Assembly: GCF_009835145.1 (NCBI RefSeq)
Contig: NZ_APKE01000014.1
Location: forward strand, 1 to 64,000
From: Profundibacterium mesophilum KAUST100406-0324
GTDB lineage: Bacteria > Pseudomonadota > Alphaproteobacteria > Rhodobacterales > Rhodobacteraceae
Length of the DNA stretch: 64,000 nucleotides
Reading direction: 5' to 3'
A program made the position numbers and the translations under genes. Under the pieces are notes generated by a model that did no database searches, was not told the DNA's origin, and saw only the letters and a program-made list of their open reading frames with translations. Each line of letters begins with the position of its first letter. Position 1 is the stretch's first letter. This document shows, piece by piece, positions 14,896 through 24,002 of the stretch.

Positions 14896-16437
14896 ATGCT
14901 CTACAAGAGCGAATCTGCAGATGTGACGATCCCCGAGCGCAGCGTGACCTCGCTGGTGCTCGAAACCTTGGAGCGGCGCGGCGGTGCCACGGTGCTGACG
15001 GAGGGGACCAGCGGGCGATCCATGAGCGGCGCCGAACTGGCCGCCGGGATCCGCAAGCTCGCCGGCGGGCTTGCCAAGCGGGGCATCGGACCGGGCAGCC
15101 GGGTCGCCCTGATGGCGCCGAACATCCCCGAATACTGCCTCGTGTTCCACGCCGTGCTCTGGGCCGGGGCCACGATCACCACCGTCAACCCCACCTACAC
15201 GGCGCATGAGCTCAATCACCAGCTCGTCGATTCGGGGGCCGAGCTCCTGATCGTGGCCGCGCCCTTCCTCGAGACCGCACGCCAGGGCGCCGAGGAATCC
15301 AGGGTGCGCGAGATCGCCGTGATCGGCGCGGCGCAGGGCAGCCTGACGCTGGACGATCTGATGGGATCGCCGATGCCCGAGCAGACGCCGATCGACCTGC
15401 ATGCCGACGTGGCCGCGATGCCCTATTCATCTGGGACGACCGGCATGCCCAAGGGCGTCATGCTCAGCCACAGGAACCTCCTGGCCAACACACTGCAGGT
15501 CCGCTCGGGCCTCGATTTCGCCGAGGACGAGACGACGATCGCCTTCCTGCCCTTCTTCCACATCTACGGGCTGACGGTCATGATGAACGTCTACCTCTCC
15601 TCGGGCGGCCACCTGGTCACGTTGCCCCGCTTCGACCTGCCGCTCTTTCTCGAGCTGACGCAGAAGCACAAGGCACGCAAGCTCTTCGTCGTGCCGCCCG
15701 TCGTCCTCGCCCTGGCCAAGCATCCGGCCGTGGAGGAGTATGATTTGTCGAGCGTCGAGACGATCATGTCGGGCGCGGCGCCCCTCGGGGCCGAGCTTGC
15801 CGATGCCTGCGCCGCGCGGCTGGGCTGCGACGTGATCCAGGGATACGGCATGACGGAAATGAGCCCGGTCTCGCATCTGGGCCGTCCCCTGAGCGGCAAG
15901 ACCGCCACCTCCGGTCGGCCTCTCGCGGGCACCGAATGCCGGATCGTCGATCCCGAGACCGGCAAGGACCGCGCGGCGGGAGAGGAAGGCGAGCTGTGGG
16001 TGCGGGGGCCGCAGGTCATGCTCGGCTATCTCGACAACGAGCAGGCAACCCGCGAGACCATCGTGGAGGATGGCTGGCTGCGCACGGGCGATCTGGCGAT
16101 CGTCGATGACGACGGTGACTTCGTCATCCAGGAAAGGGTCAAGGAGCTGATCAAGGTGAAGGGGTTCCAGGTCGCTCCCGCCGAGATCGAGGCGCTCCTC
16201 CTGGCCCATCCGCAGATCGCCGATGCCGCCGTGCGCGCGCGCAAGGACGAGGAGGCCGGCGAGCGGCCCGTCGCCTTCGTGGTGCGCGCCCAGAACAGCC
16301 AGATCGACGCCGACGAGGTCAAGGCGCATGTCGCCGCCAAGCTCTCGTCCTACAAGCATCTCGCGGCGGTGGAATTCCTCGACGCGATCCCCAAATCGGC
16401 CTCCGGCAAGATCCTGCGCCGGCAGCTTCCCGCGTGA
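14896..16437 (+). CDS. Acyl-CoA synthetase, 4-coumarate-CoA ligase-like
   Basis: The 513-residue protein activates a carboxylic acid with ATP and joins it to CoA. It contains the adenylate-forming P-loop YSSGTTGMPKG (177-187), the motif YGMTEMSP (about 317-324), the aspartate box WLRTGDLAIVDDDG and the C-terminal catalytic lysine region SASGKILRRQL. The overall pattern fits the 4-coumarate/aromatic or medium-chain acyl-CoA ligase group; the true substrate cannot be told. The ATG at 14896 has GGGAG upstream; 190 bases separate it from the EVE gene, so it probably has its own promoter. Confidence 0.85.
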   Translation: MLYKSESADVTIPERSVTSLVLETLERRGGATVLTEGTSGRSMSGAELAAGIRKLAGGLAKRGIGPGSRVALMAPNIPEYCLVFHAVLWAGATITTVNPTYTAHELNHQLVDSGAELLIVAAPFLETARQGAEESRVREIAVIGAAQGSLTLDDLMGSPMPEQTPIDLHADVAAMPYSSGTTGMPKGVMLSHRNLLANTLQVRSGLDFAEDETTIAFLPFFHIYGLTVMMNVYLSSGGHLVTLPRFDLPLFLELTQKHKARKLFVVPPVVLALAKHPAVEEYDLSSVETIMSGAAPLGAELADACAARLGCDVIQGYGMTEMSPVSHLGRPLSGKTATSGRPLAGTECRIVDPETGKDRAAGEEGELWVRGPQVMLGYLDNEQATRETIVEDGWLRTGDLAIVDDDGDFVIQERVKELIKVKGFQVAPAEIEALLLAHPQIADAAVRARKDEEAGERPVAFVVRAQNSQIDADEVKAHVAAKLSSYKHLAAVEFLDAIPKSASGKILRRQLPA

Positions 16438-16474
16438 GCGGGCCCGGGGCCGCGCGCCGTGTCGGCGGGCGGCC

Positions 16475-16816
16475 TCAGGCGAAGCGGTCCTCCTTGCCGA
16501 ACTGCCTGACCAGAAGGTAGTGCAGCACCGCCCTGTAGCGCGGCTGCGTATCCGGCGCGTAGGTCTCGAGGGCGATCTGGAGGGCGTCATCGAGCGCCCC
16601 GCCATCGGGCAGACCCAGTTTCCTGACCATAAAATTGCGGCGCAGGGCGGCCCGCTCGCCGGGGCGGCGCGGATCGAAGAGTGCCTTCTCGCGGTCATAG
16701 ACCGAAGGGCCGCAGCCGGCCACGATCCGTTTCAGAAGATCGATATCGGGCGCCTGGGCACAGCGCGTGCGCAGCTCGTGCGCGTAAAGACCTACGAGAC
16801 GGTCGCGTTTTCCCAT
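16475..16816 (-). CDS. DUF2853 family protein
   Basis: The 113-residue protein fits the small DUF2853 family of unknown function: start MGKRDRLVGLYAHEL, middle LLKRIVAGCGPSVYDREKAL and the conserved FMVRKLGLPDG and RAVLHYLLVRQFGKEDRF near the end. It is helical and soluble with no signal peptide. I take the ATG at 16816 with GGGGAT upstream. It converges on the acyl-CoA synthetase gene, with 37 bases between the stops. Confidence 0.75.
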   Translation of the reverse strand: MGKRDRLVGLYAHELRTRCAQAPDIDLLKRIVAGCGPSVYDREKALFDPRRPGERAALRRNFMVRKLGLPDGGALDDALQIALETYAPDTQPRYRAVLHYLLVRQFGKEDRFA

Positions 16817-16940
16817 TCCATATCCCCACCCTGGCTGCGCGCGCCCCGGCGGCACGCGGGCCCCAGACTAGGCCGGTGCCGGGGCGCGGCAAGGGAATTC
16901 GCCAGGCGAGGCACCCGCGCGCCGCGCCTCGCTGGCACGG

Positions 16941-16966
16941 AAAAGGGCCCCGCAATCGCGGAGCCC
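16941..16966 (-). terminator. Intrinsic terminator of ahcY
   Basis: Read leftwards after the ahcY stop, GGGCTCCGC pairs with GCGGGGCCC (one G-T pair) around a 4-base loop, followed directly by TTTT. Confidence 0.75.
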
Positions 16967-16994
16967 CCCGGCCGGACGCTGCCGGCGCCCCGGA

Positions 16995-18383
16995 TCAGTA
17001 GCGGTAATGCTCGGGCTTGAACGGGCCTTCCGGCGTCACGCCGATATAGGAGGCCTGCTCCACGCTCAGCTCGGTGAGCTTGACGCCGATCCGTCCCAGA
17101 TGCAGACGCGCGACCTTCTCGTCGAGATGCTTGGGCAGGATATAGACGTCGTTTTCGTACTTGCCCGCGTTCTGCCACAGCTCGATCTGCGCGAGCACCT
17201 GGTTGGTGAAGCTGGCCGACATGACGAAGGATGGATGGCCCGTGGCGTTGCCCAGGTTGAGCAGGCGCCCCTCGGAAAGCAGGATGATCCGGTTGCCCGA
17301 GGGCATCTCGATCATGTCCACCTGGTCCTTGATGTTGGTCCATTTGTGGTTCTTGAGATTGGCCACCTGGATCTCGTTGTCGAAGTGACCGATATTCCCG
17401 ACGATCGCCATGTCCTTCATCTCGCGCATGTGCTCGATGCGGATCACGTCCTTGTTGCCCGTGGTGGTCACGAAGATGTCGGCGCGCGCCACCTCCTCTT
17501 CCAGCAGCACGACCTCGAACCCGTCCATCGCCGCCTGCAGCGCGCAGATCGGATCGACCTCGGTCACCTTCACACGCGCGCCCGCGCCGCGCAGGCTCGC
17601 CGCCGAGCCCTTGCCCACGTCGCCGTAGCCGCAAACAACCGCGACCTTGCCGGCCATCATCGTGTCGGTCGCGCGGCGGATGCCATCGACGAGGCTTTCC
17701 TTGCAGCCGTACTTGTTGTCGAATTTCGACTTGGTGACGCTGTCATTGACGTTGATCGCGGGGAAGGGAAGCCGCCCCTGCTTCTTGAGGTCATAGAGCC
17801 GGTGCACGCCGGTCGTGGTCTCCTCGGAGACGCCGCGGATCGCGTCCCGGGTTCTGGTGAACCAGCCGGGGCTTTCCTTCATGCGCTTCTTGATCTGCGC
17901 GAAGACGGCCTCCTCCTCCTCCGATGTCGGAACCTCGATGAGACCCGTCTCGCCCTCCTCGACCCGCGCGCCCAGCAGGACGTAGAGCGTCGCGTCGCCG
18001 CCATCGTCGAGGATCATGTTCGCGCCTTCCGGGAACTGGAACGAGCGGTCGAGATAATCCCAATGCTCGGTCAGCGTCTGGCCCTTGATCGCGAAGACCG
18101 GGGTGCCGCCCTCGGCGATCGCGGCCGCCGCATGGTCCTGCGTCGAGAAGATGTTGCACGATGCCCAGCGCACATCGGCGCCCAACTCGACCAGTGTCTC
18201 GATCAGCACGGCGGTCTGGATCGTCATGTGCAGGCTGCCGACGATGCGCGCCCCGCTCAGCGGCCTGGACTGGCCGTATTCCTCGCGCAGCGCCATGAGG
18301 CCGGGCATCTCTGTCTCGGCGATGTCGAGTTCCTTGCGCCCGTAGGCGGCAAGGGCGATATCCTTGACGATGTAATCCTTCAT
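16995..18383 (-). CDS. ahcY: Adenosylhomocysteinase
   Basis: AhcY splits S-adenosylhomocysteine into homocysteine and adenosine, removing the inhibitor left by SAM-dependent methylation. The 462-residue protein shows the substrate-binding [13 protein letters not shown] (52-64), [14 protein letters not shown] (77-90), the NAD-binding GYGDVGKGS (252-260) and the normal C-terminal end KPEHYRY. The start at 18383 has AAAGGA upstream; a longer reading to 18551 has no family support. In Rhodobacter capsulatus ahcY lies near regA/hvrA; the same neighbourhood is seen here, with regA 1.7 kb away. Confidence 0.96.
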   Translation of the reverse strand: MKDYIVKDIALAAYGRKELDIAETEMPGLMALREEYGQSRPLSGARIVGSLHMTIQTAVLIETLVELGADVRWASCNIFSTQDHAAAAIAEGGTPVFAIKGQTLTEHWDYLDRSFQFPEGANMILDDGGDATLYVLLGARVEEGETGLIEVPTSEEEEAVFAQIKKRMKESPGWFTRTRDAIRGVSEETTTGVHRLYDLKKQGRLPFPAINVNDSVTKSKFDNKYGCKESLVDGIRRATDTMMAGKVAVVCGYGDVGKGSAASLRGAGARVKVTEVDPICALQAAMDGFEVVLLEEEVARADIFVTTTGNKDVIRIEHMREMKDMAIVGNIGHFDNEIQVANLKNHKWTNIKDQVDMIEMPSGNRIILLSEGRLLNLGNATGHPSFVMSASFTNQVLAQIELWQNAGKYENDVYILPKHLDEKVARLHLGRIGVKLTELSVEQASYIGVTPEGPFKPEHYRY

Positions 18384-18552
18384 CGGACGTCCTTTCGAAG
18401 ACAAGTCGTTCAGATCGACGCCACCTAGCATTTCACGGCCGCCGCAACAACGCGCGGCGGCATGTCCGGCGCCCCCGATTGCTGCGGCATGACCGCCCGT
18501 GCTACCTCTCGGCGGGCCGGCGGCGGGGCCGGCGCAGGGCCGGAGACGCAAC

Positions 18553-19506
18553 GTGCCGCCAGATCATCCACGGGACAGCCAGGCCCGGCCGCGCGGCTGC
18601 GCGGTGCTGTGCTGCGACGCGGCCTTCCTGCCCTATGCGGCCTTCGCCGGGCATCGCATCCGGCTGGGTGCGCCCGATCTCGACGTGCTCATCTGCTCGA
18701 ACCGGCCGCTGCCGATCCCGCCCGCGCTCGGGCTGTCCGGCCGCGTGATCGAGACCGGCGGCGCCTTCGACGCGCTCGACGCCGACGCACGCGTGACGGC
18801 GGCGACCTATCTGCGCCTTGCCCTGCCGGACGCGCTCGCCGGGGATTACGACCGTCTCTTCTATCTCGATTGCGACATCCATGTGCATCGCGGGGCCGGC
18901 GCGCGGATCGCGGCCCTGCTCGGCGCGCAGATGGGCGGATGCCCCGTCGCGGCGGTGCGCGACACCCAGCAATGGCGCAGTCCCGATGCGCATCTGAGCG
19001 ACATGCGCGCGCTTGGCCTGCCGCCGGGGCCCTACCTGAATGCGGGCGTCATGATGATCGACATTCCCGCCTGGCGCCGGGCCGGTCTCACCGGGGAGGC
19101 GCTCGCGTTCGGCGCGGACCATGCGGGACGTCTCGAGCACCGCGACCAGACCCTGCTCAACGCCGTGCTGCAGGGACGCTGGGCGGAGCTGAGCCCGGTC
19201 TGGAACTGGCAATATACCCGCGCCTCCCGGATGTTCGAGGCGATGACCGCGCCGCATCTTGTGCACTTCATCGGCGCGGTGAAGCCCTGGGCCGATCCCG
19301 AAGGACGGCTCGCGCCGCGCTTCGCCGCGGCCCTTGCCGCCTTCATGGCCGAGCACTTTCCCGATCTGCCCCGCCCTGCGCCGGGCCGCGGCCCTCTGGC
19401 GATCCCCGGTGCCGCGCGGCATCTGGCCTGGCGGCACCTGCTGGCCGCCGACAGGATCGAGGCCTATCTCGCGCGTTTCGCCCATGACCTGGAGATCCGG
19501 ACATGA
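18553..19506 (+). CDS. Glycosyltransferase family 8 protein
   Basis: The 317-residue protein carries the GT8 metal-binding DxD in YLDCDIHV (D106, D108), then [13 protein letters not shown] and HFIGAVKPW, which are family landmarks of retaining galactosyl/glucosyltransferases such as those that build lipopolysaccharide cores. Donor and acceptor are unknown. The start is the GTG at 18553, with GGAGA six bases upstream. No signal peptide; likely cytoplasmic. The stop overlaps the start of the next gene by four bases. Confidence 0.82.
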   Translation: MPPDHPRDSQARPRGCAVLCCDAAFLPYAAFAGHRIRLGAPDLDVLICSNRPLPIPPALGLSGRVIETGGAFDALDADARVTAATYLRLALPDALAGDYDRLFYLDCDIHVHRGAGARIAALLGAQMGGCPVAAVRDTQQWRSPDAHLSDMRALGLPPGPYLNAGVMMIDIPAWRRAGLTGEALAFGADHAGRLEHRDQTLLNAVLQGRWAELSPVWNWQYTRASRMFEAMTAPHLVHFIGAVKPWADPEGRLAPRFAAALAAFMAEHFPDLPRPAPGRGPLAIPGAARHLAWRHLLAADRIEAYLARFAHDLEIRT

Positions 19507-20087
19507 GCCGGGCCTGGCAAAGGATGCTCTCGGGCCGCAGGCTCGACCTGCTCGATCCCACGCCGGTCGATATCGAGATCGAGGACATCGCCCATGGCCT
19601 CGCCTTCGTCGCGCGCTGGAACGGCCAGACGCGGGGCGATCATGCCTATTCGGTGGCCGAGCACTCCTTGCTGGTCGAGACGATCTTCGCGCGGCTCAGT
19701 CCTTCGGCCCCGGCGAAATGGCAACTCGCCGCCCTGCTGCACGATGCGCCGGAATACGTGATCGGCGACATGATTTCTCCGGTGAAGGCCGCGATCGGCC
19801 CGCAATACGAGCAGCTCGATGCCCGGCTGACGGCGGCGATCCATCTGCGGTTCGGGTTGCCGGCGGCGCTGCCGGCGGAGGTGAAGCGGAAGATCAAGCA
19901 GGCCGACAAGATCTCCGCCCGCCTCGAGGCCGTCATGATCGCCGGTTTTTCGGAGGCGGAGGCCAGCCGCATCTTCGGCAGGCCGCGCGCGGGGATGGAT
20001 GATCTCCAGATCGTCCTGCGCCCTCCCGCACAGACGCGCCGCGCCTTCACCGCGCGCCACGAGACGCTGCTGCGCGCGATCGGCTAG
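19503..20087 (+). CDS. HD-domain nucleotide phosphohydrolase, YfbR-like
   Basis: The 194-residue protein has the metal-binding HD pattern: H47 in GDHAYSVAEHS, H80 and D81 in LLHDAPEYVIGDMISPVK, and a later aspartate in KQADKISARLE. This fits the YfbR/5'-deoxynucleotidase group, which removes phosphate from deoxynucleoside monophosphates, although other HD activities are possible. It overlaps the glycosyltransferase gene by ATGA and converges on regA, 15 bases away. Confidence 0.8.
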   Translation: MSRAWQRMLSGRRLDLLDPTPVDIEIEDIAHGLAFVARWNGQTRGDHAYSVAEHSLLVETIFARLSPSAPAKWQLAALLHDAPEYVIGDMISPVKAAIGPQYEQLDARLTAAIHLRFGLPAALPAEVKRKIKQADKISARLEAVMIAGFSEAEASRIFGRPRAGMDDLQIVLRPPAQTRRAFTARHETLLRAIG

Positions 20088-20102
20088 GCGGGCGGGGACG
20101 CC

Positions 20103-20657
20103 TCAGCGCGGCGAACGCTTGGCCAGGATCCGTTGCAGGGTGCGGCGATGCATGTTCAGGCGCCGCGCGGTCTCGCTGACATTGCGGTCGCACATCTCGT
20201 AGACGCGCTGGATATGCTCCCAGCGCACCCGGTCGGCGGACATCGGGTTCTCGGGGGGGGGCGGCAACGCGTCGCCCCCCGCCAGCAGCGCGGCCGTCAC
20301 GTCATTGGCATCCGCCGGCTTCGAGAGATAGTCGAGCGCCCCGATCTTGACTGCCGCCACCGCCGTGGCGATCGCCCCGTAGCCGGTCAGAACGATGATC
20401 CGGCTGTCCTCGCGCCGGGCCCGGATCGCCTCGACCACGTCGAGCCCGTTGCCGTCGAGAAGCCGCAGGTCGACCACCGCGTAGGCCGGCGGGCTTGCCT
20501 GCGCCAGTGCCTTGCCGGCCGCCACGCTCTCGGCGGTCCGCACCTCGAAGCCGCGCTTCTCCATGGCCCGCGCGAGGCGTTTGACGAAGGCCTCGTCATC
20601 ATCGACCAGAAGCAATGACTTGTCGGGTCCGATTTCGGCTCCAAGGGTCTCCGCCAT
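20103..20657 (-). CDS. regA: Redox response regulator RegA/PrrA/ActR
   Basis: This 184-residue regulator is the phosphorylated output of the global redox system that controls photosynthesis, carbon and nitrogen fixation and respiration genes in Rhodobacterales. The receiver domain has the acidic triad LLVDDDE (D19-D21), the phospho-acceptor D63 in VVDLRLLDGNGLD and the switch lysine in YLSKPAD. A proline run and then a Fis-type helix-turn-helix (NVSETARRLNMHRRTLQRIL, about 158-177) follow, almost invariant in the family. It is divergent from regB, with 196 bases between starts; the senC gene usually found between them is missing. Confidence 0.95.
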   Translation of the reverse strand: MAETLGAEIGPDKSLLLVDDDEAFVKRLARAMEKRGFEVRTAESVAAGKALAQASPPAYAVVDLRLLDGNGLDVVEAIRARREDSRIIVLTGYGAIATAVAAVKIGALDYLSKPADANDVTAALLAGGDALPPPPENPMSADRVRWEHIQRVYEMCDRNVSETARRLNMHRRTLQRILAKRSPR

Positions 20658-20853
20658 GCTCAGTTCTCCCCCGATCCGCGCCGGTTGGCGCCACCGTCCT
20701 GCCAATGATCTATGTCTGCAGGCCGATCCGGTCAAATCGAGGCGGCTGCAACGTGGCGGCAGGCGCACCGCCTGTGGCCATCATGCCGATCGCGGATTGC
20801 CCCGCCGGGGACCGCGGGCCATACTGCGCCCGTCGCGGGGCAGGAGCCGTTGG

Positions 20854-22239
20854 ATGGACCAGACATCGCCGGTCTTTGCCCATACGCACAGGCCGAACTG
20901 GGTGCGGCTGCGCACGCTGCTTCTGCTGCGCTGGAGCGCCGTGATGGGCCAGATCGCCGCGGTCGTCGTGGCCCAGCGCCTCTTCGGATTGCAGCTCGAG
21001 GTCGGCTGGACCTATCTCGTGATCGGCTCGCTCGTCGCCTCGAACCTCGTCTCGGGCTTCGTCTATCCCCAGAACCGGCGGCTGAGCGAGGCGGAGCTGA
21101 CGGCGCTGCTGCTCTTCGACATCACGCAATTGGGCCTGCTGCTTTTCCTGACGGGCGGGCTGAACAACCCCTTCGCCCTTCTGATCCTCGCTCCCGCCAC
21201 GATCGCGGCGGCGGCGCTGCACCTGCGCGGATCGCTCCTCGTGGGCGCTGTCGCCATCCTGATCGTGACAGTGGTGACGCGCTGGCACTTTCCGCTCGTC
21301 ACCCGCGAGGGCGCGATCATGCGGATGCCCACGGATTTCATCTTCGGCTTCTGGATCGCGATCATGATCGGCATCGTCTTCCTGTCGATCTATGCAAGGC
21401 GCGTGACCACCGAGGTGACGGCGATGTCGGACGCGCTCGCCGCCACGCAGATGGCCCTCGCCCGCGAACAGAAGCTCACCGACCTCGGGGGCGTCGTGGC
21501 CGCGGCGGCGCATGAGCTGGGAACGCCGCTCTCCACCATCACCCTGGTCAGCGGCGAGCTTCTCGACGAGATCGACGATCCGCTCATCCGCGAGGACGTG
21601 CAGCTGATCCGCGAGCAGGCCGACCGGTGCCGGGTGATCCTGCGCTCGATGGGCCGGGCGGGGAAGGATGATCTGCACCTGCGCCGCGCGCCTTTCGGGG
21701 CGGTGATCGAAGAGGCCGCGGAGCCGCATGCAGACCGCGGCAAGACCCTCCATTACGATATCCACCCCGCCGAGGGGGCCGTGGCCGCGCAGCCGGTGAT
21801 CCCGCGCCGCCCCGAGATCATTCACGGGGTGCGCAACCTCGTGCAGAACGCCGTCGATTTCGCACAGAGCCAGGTCTGGATCGAGCTGCAATGGAGCCAG
21901 AGCTCGCTGTGGCTGCGGATCACCGATGACGGGCCCGGCTTTCCGCCCGTCATGCTGCCGCGCCTGGGCGATCCGTTCCTGCGCCGGCGCCGGGAAAGCG
22001 GCACCCAGTCTCCCCGCCCGGGCTACGAGGGTATGGGTCTGGGCCTCTTCATCGCCAAGACGCTCCTCGAGCGATCCGGCGCCGAGCTCAGCTTTGCGAA
22101 CGGGCATGACCCCTTCGAGACCGGCCCGGTTCCGGAGCGCTGTGGTGCCGTCGTCGAGGCGATCTGGCCGCGCAGCGCCTTCGCGCCGGGCGAGGCCGAT
22201 GCCCGCGAGCCGCTGGGTGAGAACCAGGTCTTCTCGTGA
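20854..22239 (+). CDS. regB: Redox sensor histidine kinase RegB/PrrB
   Basis: RegB autophosphorylates in response to the quinone pool and electron flow and passes phosphate to RegA. The 461-residue protein has about six membrane helices in residues 24-182, the ubiquinone-binding GGLNNPF (101-107), the H-box AAAHELGTPLSTIT with H220, the redox-active cysteine C259 in EQADRCRVILRSM, and ATP-binding N and G boxes (LVQNAVDFA, DDGPGF, GMGLGLFIAKTLLERSGAEL). All hallmark residues are present. The ATG at 20854 has GGAG seven bases upstream. Confidence 0.95.
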   Translation: MDQTSPVFAHTHRPNWVRLRTLLLLRWSAVMGQIAAVVVAQRLFGLQLEVGWTYLVIGSLVASNLVSGFVYPQNRRLSEAELTALLLFDITQLGLLLFLTGGLNNPFALLILAPATIAAAALHLRGSLLVGAVAILIVTVVTRWHFPLVTREGAIMRMPTDFIFGFWIAIMIGIVFLSIYARRVTTEVTAMSDALAATQMALAREQKLTDLGGVVAAAAHELGTPLSTITLVSGELLDEIDDPLIREDVQLIREQADRCRVILRSMGRAGKDDLHLRRAPFGAVIEEAAEPHADRGKTLHYDIHPAEGAVAAQPVIPRRPEIIHGVRNLVQNAVDFAQSQVWIELQWSQSSLWLRITDDGPGFPPVMLPRLGDPFLRRRRESGTQSPRPGYEGMGLGLFIAKTLLERSGAELSFANGHDPFETGPVPERCGAVVEAIWPRSAFAPGEADAREPLGENQVFS

Positions 22240-22343
22240 CCCTCGCGGGGGCTGCACGAAATGGCGTTTGCGAAGGCCGACCCCGGGGCGAATCGCCGGG
22301 CGGAGCTGTGTGGTTAATCTCCCTTTAACCAAATGGCAGCACC

Positions 22344-23960
22344 GTGGACGGACCGCTTCTCATCCGCGAGGTTCTGCCCTTGTCCTTCCTCTGGCTCCAG
22401 GTGGCGATCGCCGCGCTCGCCGCGGGCACGATGCTGATCTACGTGACGCATGGCGTGCGCACGCGCCGCGATCCGCTCGAAAGCACGGTCCCGCTCAGCC
22501 TGCAGAGCACGCAGACGAGCTTCCTTCTCGATGGCGAGCGGATCGTCGATGCCACCGAGGAGGCGCGGCTCATGCTGGCGCGTAATCGGATACCCCAGTC
22601 GGGGCGGGCCGAACTCGCCGCCCTGCTCACCCGCAGCTTCGGCGATCTCGAGAGCGTCTGGCCCCGCGACGACGGGCCGGCCAACGGTGCCCTCCTCTCG
22701 CCCGACGGCACCCGCTGCCTGTCGCTGCGCCGCGAGGGGCAGATGATCAGGGTGACCATCTCCGATTGCGAATTGCTGGCCCGTCCCGGCGAGCGCGACC
22801 CCTGCCAGCATTCGGCCGAAACCGAGGAGCTGGACCATCTGCGCCTGGTGACCGACCGCATTCCCTTTCCCGTCTGGCGGCAGCGTCCCGACGGCGTCAT
22901 CACCTGGTGCAACAAGGCCTATCTCGATCTCGCCTCCCAAGGGAGCGACGCGCCTGTCGGAACCTGGCCGCCGCCGATGGTGCTCAGCGTGGACGCGCAG
23001 ACCCGCTGGCCCGAACACGAGGATGGGCGGCTGCGTCTGCAATCCTCCTGCAAGCCCGATCAATGGTATGATTGCCACCTGTCGCGGATCGGCGAGGACA
23101 TGCTGATCTCGGCGAGCGACGCAAGCGGCATCGTGGAGGCCGAAACCTCGCGCAGCGACGTGGTGCAGACCCTGTCGAAGACCTTCGCGACCCTGACCAT
23201 CGGCCTCGCCGTCTTCAGCCCCGATCGCCGGCTCGCCCTCTTCAACCCTGCGCTGACGGACCTGACCACCCTGCCCGTCACGCTGCTTCTCGAGCGGCCC
23301 GACTTCTTCAGTTTCATCGACGCGCTGCGCAGTCGCAAGAAGATGCCCGAGCCCAAGGACTACAAGACCTGGCGCGCGCAGATCGCCCGCTTCGACAGCT
23401 CGGACGCCGGCGCACCCTACAGCGAGGCCTGGCACCTGCCTTTCGGGCAGACCCTGAAGATCACCGGGCAGCCGCAGCCGAACGGCGCGCTCGCGCTGCT
23501 CTTCGAGGATATCACCGCCGAGATCAGCATGACGCGCAATCTCAGGGCCGAGCTCGAGACGGCGCAGACGGTCTTCAACGCGCTCGACGACGCTTTGGCG
23601 GTTTTCGATGCGGGTGGGACGCTGACCATGTCGAACGATGCCTACGACATCCTGTGGAAGGTCGAGACCCGCCATGGCGTCCTGGCCCAGACGATCGGGA
23701 ACGCGGCCGAGCGCTGGCGCAATCTCAGCGTTCCTTGCGAGACGCTGAACGCGTTGCAGGCCTATCTTGCCGAGAGCGGCAAGACGGATGGCTGGGAGGG
23801 GGAGCTGCGCCTGCGCGACGGGCGCTCCCTGATCTGCCGTCTCGCGCCGATGCCCGGCGGTGCCCTGCGCGCCATGTTCACCCCGATGATCCAGCATCCC
23901 GCCCCGCGCCTGACCCCGGTCCACGACACGGCCGAGGAGGAGCTGCGCGTGGAGGGATGA
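22344..23960 (+). CDS. Membrane-anchored PAS-domain protein without kinase domain
   Basis: The 538-residue protein has one N-terminal membrane helix (about 13-35), followed by three PAS-like segments (about 165-250, 275-395, 395-510: IPFPVWRQRPDG, GLAVFSPDRRLALFNPAL, DALAVFDAGGTLTMSNDAYDIL). There is no histidine kinase, cyclase or phosphodiesterase domain, so it is a sensor or scaffold of unknown output. It lies right before tsaE, an arrangement I associate with Rhodobacterales. The start is a GTG at 22344; an ATG at 22333 is out of frame. Confidence 0.75.
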   Translation: MDGPLLIREVLPLSFLWLQVAIAALAAGTMLIYVTHGVRTRRDPLESTVPLSLQSTQTSFLLDGERIVDATEEARLMLARNRIPQSGRAELAALLTRSFGDLESVWPRDDGPANGALLSPDGTRCLSLRREGQMIRVTISDCELLARPGERDPCQHSAETEELDHLRLVTDRIPFPVWRQRPDGVITWCNKAYLDLASQGSDAPVGTWPPPMVLSVDAQTRWPEHEDGRLRLQSSCKPDQWYDCHLSRIGEDMLISASDASGIVEAETSRSDVVQTLSKTFATLTIGLAVFSPDRRLALFNPALTDLTTLPVTLLLERPDFFSFIDALRSRKKMPEPKDYKTWRAQIARFDSSDAGAPYSEAWHLPFGQTLKITGQPQPNGALALLFEDITAEISMTRNLRAELETAQTVFNALDDALAVFDAGGTLTMSNDAYDILWKVETRHGVLAQTIGNAAERWRNLSVPCETLNALQAYLAESGKTDGWEGELRLRDGRSLICRLAPMPGGALRAMFTPMIQHPAPRLTPVHDTAEEELRVEG

Positions 23961-24002
23961 TCCGCCTTGCGGCCCTTCCGTGCGGGGGGTTAACTGCGCC
24001 GC

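Noticed and set aside
18384-18552. SAH riboswitch upstream of ahcY
   Set aside because: The leader has GC-rich inverted repeats but I could not find the conserved SAH riboswitch core, so it is not called.
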